From JAHWKV01 sp040905365 (GTDB lineage Bacteria; Actinomycetota; CADDZG01; JAHWKV01), in NCBI GenBank assembly GCA_040905365.1, contig JBBDRQ010000080.1:1-64000 (forward strand): a stretch of DNA of 64,000 nucleotides, given 5' to 3'. A model generated the notes under the pieces. That model was not told the origin of the DNA, did not search any database, and saw nothing but the letters and a program-made list of their open reading frames with translations. Numbering within the stretch: the stretch's first letter is position 1; each line of letters opens with the position of its first letter. Made by a program: the position numbers and the translations under genes. Shown one piece after another: positions 55,004 through 62,585 of this stretch.

Positions 55004-55276
55004 CTAACCTCCGGCCACCGCCGGCAGTATCGATATCAACGTCCCGTCGGGAACCTTGGTATCCAAGCCGTCGAGGAACCTCACGTCTTCCTCTCCAACG
55101 TATATGTTGACGAACCGGCGAACCTCGCCGTGATCGTCCAGCAGCCGCTCGGTGAGCTCCGGGTAGCTCCCGGCAAGCTGACCCAGCAGGTCGCGCAGGT
55201 CTACCGCTGAATCCACGGCCAACTCGGGCTGCCCGTCGGCCAGTTGGCGCAGTTGGGTTGGGATCTTCACTTTCAC
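55004..55276 (-). CDS. MoaD/ThiS/CysO-type sulfur carrier protein
   Basis: A 90-residue beta-grasp protein ending in AVAGG. The C-terminal Gly-Gly is the site adenylated and converted to a thiocarboxylate in ThiS, MoaD and CysO. The body has the family's strand pattern (MKVKIPTQLRQL; RRFVNIYVGEEDVRFLDGLDTKV). Its ATG overlaps the stop of the threonine-synthase-like gene (ATGA), so it is made together with that enzyme under the same SAM riboswitch. Best hypothesis: sulfur donor for homocysteine formation by its partner. Confidence 0.88.
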   Translation of the reverse strand: MKVKIPTQLRQLADGQPELAVDSAVDLRDLLGQLAGSYPELTERLLDDHGEVRRFVNIYVGEEDVRFLDGLDTKVPDGTLISILPAVAGG

Positions 55277-56511
55277 GCTGATAGCAGCCTCATCTCCTCT
55301 TCAAACTTGTCAAGGTTGCCTGAAATATGGAAGTTAGGGCCTACCCGGCCCGTCAGAGCCTCTGCCGTCTTAAGCCCCATACCCGTTATCAGGGCAACCA
55401 CGGTCTCGGACTCAGCAAACACGCCGGCCTCGGCCATTTTCCTCAACGCGGCGATAGTCACACCTCCGGCCGTCTCGGCGAATATACCTTCGGTCGACGC
55501 CAGCAGGCGTATTCCGCTAACGATCTCCTCGTCGGTTACGTCTTCGCCGGTACCGCCCGTCTCGCCCACCGCAGCCGCGGCGTAGTAGCCGTCGGCGGGG
55601 TTACCTATGGCCAGGGACTTGGCGATGGTGTCGGGTTTTACGGGGCGGATGACGTCCGTGCCTCCTTTGATCGCAGCAACTACCGGGTTGCACCCAACCG
55701 CCTGCGCCGCGTGCACCTTGGTGTGCGGCGCTTCGTCCAGAATCCCGACCTTGTGGTACTCCTGCAGCCCCTTGCGGAACTTGGTCAGAAGACTGCCGCT
55801 GGCCACCGGAACCACTACGTGATCGGGCGAGCGCCAGTCGAGCTGCTCGGCCACCTCGAACGCCAGCGTCTTGGAACCCTCCGAATAAAAGGGCCGCAGG
55901 TTGACGTTCACAAACCCCCACTCGCCCTTTTGGGCAATCTCCGAGCACAGCTTGTTCACGTGGTCGTAGTTGCCCTCCACCGCCACCAGGTTGCCCCCGT
56001 AAATGGCGGTTGTGATGACCTTGCCCTGCTCCAGGTTGGCCGGGATGAACACAAAGGAGCGCAGCCCTGCCTTGGCGGCGTGAGCGGCCACGGCGTTGGC
56101 CAGGTTACCGGTCGATGCGCAGGAAACCGTGTCAAAACCCATCTCGCGAGCCACCGTGAGCGCCACACTTACCACCCGGTCCTTGAACGAGTGGGTCGGG
56201 TTGGCCGTGTCGTTTTTGATGTAGAGGGTGGAGATGCCCAACGCCTCAGCCAGACGGTCCGCCTTGAGCAGCGGCGTAAGGCCGGCACCGATATCTACCC
56301 GATCGGCCGCGGCGGCCACCGGAAGCAACTCCGAGTAGCGCCAGATCGAGGCCGGCCCCTGCTTGATCGATTCCCGAGAGATCCGCGTGGCAATGTCCTC
56401 GTAATCAAAGACCGGCTCCAGCGGGGCAAAGCAGAAGTCACAGACGTATATGGGTGCGGACTGGTATCTGCGTCCGCACTCCCTGCACTCAAGTTCGTCG
56501 ATCTTGGCCAC
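55273..56511 (-). CDS. Threonine-synthase-like PLP enzyme (candidate O-phosphohomoserine-dependent homocysteine synthase)
   Basis: A 412-residue fold-type II PLP enzyme closest in pattern to threonine synthase. The N-terminal zinc ribbon has CRECGRRY and CDFC; the PLP lysine lies in NPTHSFKDRVV, with STGNLANAVAAHAA and a Gly-rich GSLLTKF block. By family it acts on O-phosphohomoserine. A SAM-I riboswitch upstream and the coupled sulfur carrier argue for a methionine-pathway role; plain threonine synthase remains possible. GTG 56511 is chosen since AGGGG lies six bases before it; GTG 56517 would touch the Shine-Dalgarno. Confidence 0.88.
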   Translation of the reverse strand: MAKIDELECRECGRRYQSAPIYVCDFCFAPLEPVFDYEDIATRISRESIKQGPASIWRYSELLPVAAAADRVDIGAGLTPLLKADRLAEALGISTLYIKNDTANPTHSFKDRVVSVALTVAREMGFDTVSCASTGNLANAVAAHAAKAGLRSFVFIPANLEQGKVITTAIYGGNLVAVEGNYDHVNKLCSEIAQKGEWGFVNVNLRPFYSEGSKTLAFEVAEQLDWRSPDHVVVPVASGSLLTKFRKGLQEYHKVGILDEAPHTKVHAAQAVGCNPVVAAIKGGTDVIRPVKPDTIAKSLAIGNPADGYYAAAAVGETGGTGEDVTDEEIVSGIRLLASTEGIFAETAGGVTIAALRKMAEAGVFAESETVVALITGMGLKTAEALTGRVGPNFHISGNLDKFEEEMRLLSA

Positions 56512-56525
56512 GGTCACCCCTAAAC

Positions 56526-56554
56526 AAAAAAATCGCCTGCCGATGGCAGGCGAT
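56526..56554 (-). terminator. Riboswitch-controlled intrinsic terminator
   Basis: A perfect 10-base-pair stem with a three-base loop (minus strand ATCGCCTGCC/GGCAGGCGAT) is followed by seven T. It lies 17 bases after the SAM-I aptamer and 9-15 bases before the start of the threonine-synthase-like gene. This is the expression platform: transcription should stop here when SAM is abundant. Confidence 0.93.
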
Positions 56555-56570
56555 CCATATGCTAGACCTG

Positions 56571-56684
56571 CTCATCTGCCCCGGTCCGGCCGGGCGGGAT
56601 TTAGCACCTTTCAGTCGTCTTGCTAAGCCTGACTGAAGGCTGCCGAGGCGTCACAGGGCCCGTCCCTCTACCTCTCTTGATGAG
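56571..56684 (-). promoter_or_regulatory. SAM-I (S-box) riboswitch aptamer
   Basis: The minus-strand RNA begins CTCATC and ends GATGAG (closing helix P1). Between are the S-box landmarks in order: AAGAGAGGTAGAGGGA, GGGCCC, the CGGCAGCC variant of CGGCAACC, a P3 hairpin, GGTGCTAAATCCCG and a final GC-rich stem. Conservation order and spacing fit SAM-I well; one core A is replaced by G in the CGGCA(A/G)CC block. It controls the threonine-synthase-like/sulfur-carrier operon. Confidence 0.92.
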
Positions 56685-56773
56685 AATCTAACCATCGCAT
56701 CCCCCCAAACGGCTGTCAAACAGCCGCGCCACCCGACAACGGCCCGAGCCGAGGCACGAAACGGCCCAGCCCG

Positions 56774-58093
56774 TCAACCGGCCACTCTCTGGCGGCTCTT
56801 GTCCTTCTTCCTGCTACCCCTCCGGAGGCCGCCTTTGGCGGGCGGAGCATCCCGCGACGATGCATCTGCCGCCGGCATTTCGTCTTGCTCGGCAGGCTCC
56901 GGGGGTCCGGGTCGGGGCTTACGGTCGCCGCTCAGGTAATTCCAATTGCCCAACACTCTGGTCTCGTAGAAGTGGACGAACACAATCTTGGCCACAGCCA
57001 AGCCCGGGACGGCCAGGAGCATCCCCCAGAGGCCGCCGGCCGACGCTCCCACTATCAACGCCACCATGATCGCGACCGGGTGCAGGCGTAGCGCCCAGCC
57101 GATAATTTTGGGAGAGATGAAATGATTGTCGATTTGCTGCACGATCACCATCGCAATCACCGCCTGGATCGCCAGCGGCAAGCCGCCGGTGATACCGCCG
57201 ACCACGGTAGCTATGGCGCCGCCGACGAACGGGCCGATCAACGGAATGATGTTGAAGAAGCCGGCCAGCAGCCCGATCGGAAGCCAGTAGGGCAAATCGA
57301 TGATGAGGAAGGCCAGGCAGGACATAACCCCGACGATGGCCGCCACCAGCAGCTGCCCCCTGAAGAAGCTGCCCACTATCCTGCCGATTCGGTCCAGCAG
57401 CGGAACCCATTCCGGGCGGAGACTCGGCGGCATGTACTTGAGGCCCAACTGCTGGATCCTCGGCAGGTCAATTAACAGGTAAGCCGCGAAAACCGGGCCC
57501 AGGATGATGTTTAGCAACAGGTGAAACGCTCCGCTCGCGAACCTGCTCGCACCTGCGAACAGGCTCTGGTACAGACCTTGCAGGATCGAAGGCTGCGAAC
57601 TCTCGCTCGACGAGGATGGTGCGGTCCCTGACTGCGGTTCGGAGGACAGGTCGCCGAGTCCGACCGCATCCAAAGACAGGTTCATCTGCTCGGCCGCCCG
57701 TTGGGTAGTTGCTACCGCCTGCTCCTGGATCTGCGGCCCCCGGTCGACCAGGCCCTGAATCTGCCGGCCGAGCGGCGGCACCAGCCAGTAGACCGCCAGC
57801 AAGAGCATCACGAGCAAAATCACGTAGATAAGCGCCGTACTGAACCCCCGCCGGATCCCTCGCCGCTCCAGCGCGTTGACGAAAGGGTTGAGCAAGAAGA
57901 TCAACACCACGGCAAGCGCCAACGGCGGAAAGATTTCCCGAACCAGGCTGAGCAGGTACAGGCCGATTCCGGCCAGGAGCAGAACGCCGAGCAGGGACCA
58001 GCTGATAATCCCGGCCCGGGCAAGGCTGTCGCCGGAAGTTTTTCGCGATGGCGGACGGCCCGTAGCAGTCACCGTCCAATTATACGGGCGCAT
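56774..58093 (-). CDS. AI-2E family permease (PerM/YdiK type)
   Basis: A 439-residue membrane protein with about eight helices. Conserved family blocks are FPPLALAVVLIFLLNPFV, the long extracytosolic segment (about 120-185), NIIPLIGPFVGG and VQQIDNHFISPKIIG. The C-terminal ~60 residues are Pro/Lys/Arg-rich and disordered. Substrates of these permeases are mostly unknown (some export AI-2 or drive ion exchange). The ATG at 58093 has no Shine-Dalgarno; GTG at 58072 is possible. Confidence 0.88.
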   Translation of the reverse strand: MRPYNWTVTATGRPPSRKTSGDSLARAGIISWSLLGVLLLAGIGLYLLSLVREIFPPLALAVVLIFLLNPFVNALERRGIRRGFSTALIYVILLVMLLLAVYWLVPPLGRQIQGLVDRGPQIQEQAVATTQRAAEQMNLSLDAVGLGDLSSEPQSGTAPSSSSESSQPSILQGLYQSLFAGASRFASGAFHLLLNIILGPVFAAYLLIDLPRIQQLGLKYMPPSLRPEWVPLLDRIGRIVGSFFRGQLLVAAIVGVMSCLAFLIIDLPYWLPIGLLAGFFNIIPLIGPFVGGAIATVVGGITGGLPLAIQAVIAMVIVQQIDNHFISPKIIGWALRLHPVAIMVALIVGASAGGLWGMLLAVPGLAVAKIVFVHFYETRVLGNWNYLSGDRKPRPGPPEPAEQDEMPAADASSRDAPPAKGGLRRGSRKKDKSRQRVAG

Positions 58094-58197
58094 CCGGTAA
58101 TCAGTGGGTGATTTTGGATGTGCCGCGCGGGCCCGCAGGACGGCTCGGTTGCTAGACTGGCTGTAGTGCTAGCCTCCCCGACCCCCACCGTGCTGCG

Positions 58198-59673
58198 ATG
58201 AGCCCGGTGGAGCAGACACTTGCCGGGCGCTCCTTGCTGGTCGCATCCAACCGGGGCCCGGTCACCTTCCAGGAGGACGATACCGGGCGGATAGTGGCAA
58301 GCCGTGGCGCCGGAGGCCTGGTCACCGCGCTCACCGAGGTCATGAAGGACGCCTCCGGGCTGTGGGTGGCCTCGGCCATGTCGCCGGGCGACATGGAAAT
58401 GGTCAAACGGCACCCCGGCGGCCCGCTCCGGACGCAGGTTGACGGGGCCGACCTGCGACTGCGCTACCTTGCTTTCGACGAGGACACGTTCGGCCGCTAT
58501 TACAACGGGATTTCCAACTCCATATTGTGGTTCATGAACCACAATATGTGGAACCTGCCCATGACCCCGGTTTTCGACGCCCAAACCGCCGGCGACTGGC
58601 GAGCTTACCAGCAGGTAAACCGTACCTTTGCCGAGGCCCTCGCCGCCGAAGTTTCCGGTCGGGAGTCCACCTCGGAGGTGATGCTACAGGATTACCACCT
58701 GTTGCTGACCGCGCGGTACTTAAAGGACCTGGTGCCCGAGGCGTTCAGCTACCACTTCACGCACACGCCGTGGGCTCAGCCCTCAATGATGTCGGTGCTT
58801 CCGGGAACCATGGCCACGGAAATACTCGAAGGAATGCTGGCCAACGACCTGCTCGGCTTCCAGTGCCCCCGCTGGTCAACGAACTTCATGTGGTGCTGCC
58901 GGCAAATATTAGGTGCGCAGGTCGACCTCGAGCGGCAGACCGTCACTTATCGGGAAGCAACCACCGCAGTGCGCGACTACCCGATCTCCGTCGATGCCTC
59001 TGCGATGCAGTCGGTAGCTCATTCTAAGTCCTCCGCTCAGTATCTGGAATGGCTCGAAAAACTCCTCAACGGTCGCAAGCTGGTGCTCAGGATCGACCGG
59101 TTCGAGCTGTCCAAGAACATCCTGCGCGGTTTCACCGGCTTCGCTCAGATGCTAAAGGACCATCCCGAACTAACCGGCAAGGTAGTGCACCTGGCTTTGC
59201 TCTACCCTTCCCGAGAAGCCCTGGCCGAGTACCGGGAGTACGAGGCTCGGGCCGTCGAGCTGGCAGGGCAGATCAACGACGAGCTTGGGACCGACGACTG
59301 GCAGCCGATAGTGCTGATCAACGAAGCCAACTACGTGCGGGCAATCACCAGTTGCCGGCGCTACGACGTACTGATGGTCAACGCCATCAGCGACGGGATG
59401 AACCTGGTGGCCAAAGAGGGTCCGGCGGTCAACGAGGTCGGTGGCACAGTGGTGCTCTCCAGGACCACCGGGGCGTGGGACGAGCTGCGGGAGGGGGTGC
59501 TGGGGGTCAATCCCTACGACGTGCAAGAACTGGCCGATGCCCTGTACCGCGGATTGACCATGCCCGGCCCCGAGCGGCAGCGCCTGGCCGAGAACAATCG
59601 GCAGGTCGTCCACGCCAGCACCCCCCGCAGCTGGGTGCTGAGACAGTTGAGGGACATGGCCCTGCTGGCCTAA
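58198..59673 (+). CDS. otsA: Trehalose-6-phosphate synthase-like glycosyltransferase (GT20)
   Basis: A 491-residue GT-B enzyme joining UDP-glucose (or another NDP-glucose) to glucose-6-phosphate. Blocks are LVASNRGPVTF, RGAGGLVTAL, YHFTHTPWAQP, RIDRFELSKNILRGF (the donor phosphate Arg/Lys pair) and VNAISDGMNLVAKEGPAVNE. The usual HDYHL is QDYHLLL here, keeping the catalytic Asp but not the first His, as in a diverged actinobacterial subgroup. The convergent otsB-type phosphatase supports a trehalose role. Confidence 0.88.
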   Translation: MSPVEQTLAGRSLLVASNRGPVTFQEDDTGRIVASRGAGGLVTALTEVMKDASGLWVASAMSPGDMEMVKRHPGGPLRTQVDGADLRLRYLAFDEDTFGRYYNGISNSILWFMNHNMWNLPMTPVFDAQTAGDWRAYQQVNRTFAEALAAEVSGRESTSEVMLQDYHLLLTARYLKDLVPEAFSYHFTHTPWAQPSMMSVLPGTMATEILEGMLANDLLGFQCPRWSTNFMWCCRQILGAQVDLERQTVTYREATTAVRDYPISVDASAMQSVAHSKSSAQYLEWLEKLLNGRKLVLRIDRFELSKNILRGFTGFAQMLKDHPELTGKVVHLALLYPSREALAEYREYEARAVELAGQINDELGTDDWQPIVLINEANYVRAITSCRRYDVLMVNAISDGMNLVAKEGPAVNEVGGTVVLSRTTGAWDELREGVLGVNPYDVQELADALYRGLTMPGPERQRLAENNRQVVHASTPRSWVLRQLRDMALLA

Positions 59674-60443
59674 AGGAACCGCCGCAATAGCGCCACCAGC
59701 TCCTCTGGGGAACCCACCTGCAACTCCGTATTATCGTCCATGCCCTCGGGACTCTCGCTGGAGACGATCCCCACCCTTAACAGGCAGCCGTGGATCAGCC
59801 CTGAAGCAGCTCGCATCATCTCCACGTCCGCCGAATCGTCCCCCGCCACTACCGCGTTGCGCACCAGGCTTTGGGCCGCCAAGCGCTCGAAAGCGACGGC
59901 TTTGGATACCGACCGAGGCTTGAGTTCCAGGACCTTGCGGCCCACGCCCACCCGAAAGTCGAGCTGCGCAGCACGACGCTGGGCCCACCCGTAAAGCTGC
60001 GCCGGCGGGTCGAGCTCGGGCCGGCGGCGGTAGTGGATGGATACCGCCAGGTCCTTGTACTCCACTTCGCAACCGTCGAGTCCGCTTTCCTCGATAAACC
60101 GGCCCGCCTCATCGGCCAGCCGGCGGGCGCCCCGGCGCCACTCGGCCGCCATGGGGGCCTGGATCAACCGGGAGTCGTGCATCTCTTCGGCGCCGTACAG
60201 ACCGAAATAGCGAGGCCCGTCCGCACCCACCCGGGAGTGAAGGTCCGAGGCGGCCCGGCCGGAGATCATCGCCACAATACGGTAACGAGCAGCCAGCGCC
60301 TCAAGAGCATGCGAGCCTCCCGGCACTATGCAGGCGGCGGCTGGTTCGGGCACCACCCGGGCCAGCGTCCCGTCAAAATCCAAAAAGAACCCGGTTGCGT
60401 CGGGCTCCGCGCGCAGCGCAGCAATCGTTCGGTCCAAATCCAC
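59670..60443 (-). CDS. otsB: Trehalose-6-phosphate phosphatase-like HAD protein
   Basis: A 257-residue HAD-superfamily phosphatase. Motif I FFLDFDGTLARVVPEP gives the nucleophile Asp, motif II is MISGR, and motif IV is VVAGDDSADVEMM. The cap (about 85-190) has the OtsB pattern ELKPRSVSKAVAFERL. It overlaps the otsA 3' end by four bases in opposite orientation. Start GTG 60443 has no Shine-Dalgarno and is probably leaderless, with a TATCGT box just upstream. Confidence 0.88.
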   Translation of the reverse strand: MDLDRTIAALRAEPDATGFFLDFDGTLARVVPEPAAACIVPGGSHALEALAARYRIVAMISGRAASDLHSRVGADGPRYFGLYGAEEMHDSRLIQAPMAAEWRRGARRLADEAGRFIEESGLDGCEVEYKDLAVSIHYRRRPELDPPAQLYGWAQRRAAQLDFRVGVGRKVLELKPRSVSKAVAFERLAAQSLVRNAVVAGDDSADVEMMRAASGLIHGCLLRVGIVSSESPEGMDDNTELQVGSPEELVALLRRFL

Positions 60444-60501
60444 ACGCCTACGATAGCGCCGTCGCACGCAAGGCCGGCGCCATCCTTTAGACTCCCGAGC
60501 G

Positions 60502-61308
60502 ATGAACAAGCTTGCCGGCGCCGCCTGCGCCCTGGTGATGGTGCTTACGGCCACCTCCTGCTCAGACGGGAAAATTCCCCTGACCTACTCCTTCGACGAG
60601 CCGGAGGGAACCCACTACCTCTGGAAGGTCGATTCGGCGACGACCATCAACTCCAGCACCGACCAGAGCTCGACGCGTCTGGAGATGGAGATCGAAGTTC
60701 ACGAACGGATACTGGAGGAATCCGGCCACGACGACCCAGTTCTGGCCATTACTCTCACCCCTGAGCACCTGCGCCAGGACGGCCAGGAACTTGCGTTACC
60801 CGAACCCGTGACGGTTCGGTACCTACTCAACCCCGAGGGCCACATCGTTGAGCTCGTCGACACAGACGTCTCCGCGTCGGCGGCGTCCGCTCTGGAGCTC
60901 GGCGGTCTGCTGGCACGCAGCCGGATCCCGCTGCCGGAGAGTCCGGTAGGAATCGGGGGTACTTGGGACGCACCGCTGGTCCTGGAGGGGCAGACAGGAT
61001 CGTTTGACATGGAAGGCCAAGGACGGCTGCTGGGATTCAGCCTGCAAGACCGGCGGCGGCTGGCCGAGATCGAGATAGACCGGTCGGGCGAGGTGACCGG
61101 CTTCGAGCAGCTCGCCGGAGTGTTGGTACAGCTCAGAGGCCGGTCGACCAGTACCACAACCTCCCGCCTGGACATCGACCGCGGGGTGCTGTTGTCCTCT
61201 TACTCGGAGTTCTCGACCAGTTTCGACATGTCCCGGTTGGAAAGCGGCCAGCTCGCCGGGACTTTGGACGTAAGCCTGACCAGCGAGCTGGAGCTTCAGC
61301 CGGAGTAA
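60502..61308 (+). CDS. Lipoprotein of unknown function
   Basis: A 268-residue exported lipoprotein: MNKLAG n-region, hydrophobic core and lipobox ATSC with Cys at residue 20. The mature protein is rich in beta-strand patterns and acidic residues, with a Thr/Ser-rich RSTSTTTSR stretch. It resembles uncharacterised actinobacterial lipoproteins that measure or stabilise envelope components, but I cannot name a family with confidence. The 3' end overlaps the opposing LytR_C gene by 13 bases. Confidence 0.7.
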   Translation: MNKLAGAACALVMVLTATSCSDGKIPLTYSFDEPEGTHYLWKVDSATTINSSTDQSSTRLEMEIEVHERILEESGHDDPVLAITLTPEHLRQDGQELALPEPVTVRYLLNPEGHIVELVDTDVSASAASALELGGLLARSRIPLPESPVGIGGTWDAPLVLEGQTGSFDMEGQGRLLGFSLQDRRRLAEIEIDRSGEVTGFEQLAGVLVQLRGRSTSTTTSRLDIDRGVLLSSYSEFSTSFDMSRLESGQLAGTLDVSLTSELELQPE

Positions 61309-61796
61309 TCCTCGCCTACCGCCACCGTCACCGGAATGGCCGGGTCCAGGTTCTCGGTTGCCTCCCTCAGCACCTCGGCCTTAAGCAGGCTGGCTATGGT
61401 GTTGCCGAGCGGCTCTTGGCCGGGTTGAAAAAACACAGTCGTCTTCTCGTAAGAACTGACGGCCGGCTCCTGGGCAACGATCTCGTACCCGCTAGCGGTC
61501 AGCTTCTGCGCCACGAGCGTGGGCTTTTCATCGGAAACCGTCCCGTTGAGAACCTGAACAGCCTCGCCCTGCCCGATAACCGGAGACGGGGACGGCTCCT
61601 GGGTCGACACCCCCGGCGAACCCTCGGCGCCGCCGGGCGCCTCCGGCTGACCGCCGGGAGCTTCATCGGCAAACACGAACCGGTAGATTCCAAAACCGAC
61701 CGCGGCTATGGCCACGACTACCAGTAGATACCTGAACCCGGCAATGACGACGGCCCGCCAAAAGCCGGGGCTCTCAGGTGCAGAGTGCTTACCCAA
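61296..61796 (-). CDS. LytR C-terminal-domain envelope protein
   Basis: A 166-residue membrane-anchored protein: short cytosolic N-terminus, one helix (about 18-42), a Pro/Gly/Glu linker, and a LytR_C domain (about 78-160) with VQVLNGTVSDEKPTLVAQKL and YEKTTVFFQPGQE. The domain occurs at the end of LCP wall-polymer ligases and alone in actinobacteria, often next to DUF3263 as here. Probable cell-wall role; molecular function not settled. Confidence 0.85.
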   Translation of the reverse strand: MGKHSAPESPGFWRAVVIAGFRYLLVVVAIAAVGFGIYRFVFADEAPGGQPEAPGGAEGSPGVSTQEPSPSPVIGQGEAVQVLNGTVSDEKPTLVAQKLTASGYEIVAQEPAVSSYEKTTVFFQPGQEPLGNTIASLLKAEVLREATENLDPAIPVTVAVGEDYSG

Positions 61797-61808
61797 ATCG
61801 GCAGACTC

Positions 61809-62093
61809 TTAGCCGTTCTCGGTGAGACGAATCCCTAGCCGACGAGCCATCCGCTGCCGCTGCCTGAACGCCCGCAACCGCTGCAGTCGTTTCACCAGTA
61901 TCGGGTCATGGGCCAGCGCCTCAGGCATGTCGAGAATCTCACTTAACAAGGTGTAGTAACGGGTGGCGGAAAACTCAAACGTCTCACGGATCGCCCTTTC
62001 CTTAGCACCCGCATACTTCCACCAGTTGCGCTCAAACTCAAGAACTTTCATCTCGCGCTCGCCAAACGCCGAAGCAGGCGCGGAGCTACTCAA
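61809..62093 (-). CDS. DUF3263 family protein
   Basis: A 94-residue soluble helical protein. VLEFERNWWKYAGAKERAIR and SATRYYTLLSEILDMPEAL match the actinobacterial DUF3263 family. The second half looks like a helix-turn-helix with a basic RRLGIRL end, so nucleic-acid binding is conceivable. Start TTG 62093 is preceded by GGAGG at seven bases. It is 12 bases upstream of the LytR_C gene and cotranscribed with it. Confidence 0.82.
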   Translation of the reverse strand: MSSSAPASAFGEREMKVLEFERNWWKYAGAKERAIRETFEFSATRYYTLLSEILDMPEALAHDPILVKRLQRLRAFRQRQRMARRLGIRLTENG

Positions 62094-62134
62094 CGTACCG
62101 CCTCCATCGGCTGCGCAAGCGAACTGGGATAATC

Positions 62135-62145
62135 ACATCGATGTA
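62135..62145. repeat. Palindrome shared with the SepX-like promoter
   Basis: ACATCGATGTA occurs here, 42 bases upstream of the DUF3263 start, and again at 9974-9984, about 95 bases upstream of the SepX-like gene. A common operator is possible, but two copies of an 11-base word in 64 kb are weak evidence. Confidence 0.3.
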
Positions 62146-62264
62146 ACTCATCCGGTTCACCTTACGAAAAGCCGACCCTGGAAGCAAGGATTCTCAGTTC
62201 CTGCGGGCACCGCGCGGGCCGCCGAGCTAGTCTGTACACGGAGGTCTACCGAGTTGCCGGGCAG

Positions 62265-62388
62265 GTCGCCCGGCAGGGCGACGCAGGCACCGTCAGGTGC
62301 ATGCCGGGCCGCAGGCCCGCATAGGAACAACCGCCGCCGCAGGCGGCAGCAGTGCGGCGGGGACAGTCGGGGGCGCCAAGCCCCCGAC
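62265..62388. other. GC-rich array of four short hairpins upstream of tRNA-Thr
   Basis: Four stable stem-loops follow one another: GTCGCCC/GGGCGAC (62265-62282), CGGGCC/GGCCCG with loop GCA (62305-62319), GCCGCC/GGCGGC with loop GCA (62333-62347), and GTCGGGGGC/GCCCCCGAC (62366-62388). The last ends two bases before tRNA-Thr. They lie in a 297-base stretch (62094-62390) with no credible gene. They could be a leader or processing structure, or part of a non-coding RNA of unknown class. Confidence 0.4.
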
Positions 62389-62390
62389 AG

Positions 62391-62467
62391 GCTGGTGTGG
62401 CGCAATTCGGCAGCGCAACCGACTTGTAATCGGTAGGCTCCCGGTTCGAATCCGGGCACCAGCTCCA
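62391..62467 (+). tRNA. tRNA-Thr (anticodon TGT)
   Basis: Cloverleaf: acceptor GCTGGTG/CACCAGC, anticodon stem ACCGA/TCGGT with loop CTTGTAA, T-arm CCCGGTTCGAATCCGGG. Anticodon TGT reads ACA. The discriminator is T and CCA is encoded (62465-62467). Confidence 0.97.
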
Positions 62468-62585
62468 AAGGTCGGAAGCAACCCAGGTTCCAAAACTTCC
62501 GAAGAAACCACCGAAACTCCTGACGTTTCTGCCGATAAGAAAGGGGTTCAAGACCCTTCCTTATTCGCGGACCGGTGAGGAGAGC

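Noticed and set aside
62246..62551. Minus-strand reading frame giving DSNREPTDYKSVALPNCA
   Set aside because: This is the well-known false protein produced by translating the antisense of a tRNA gene; it lies over tRNA-Thr.
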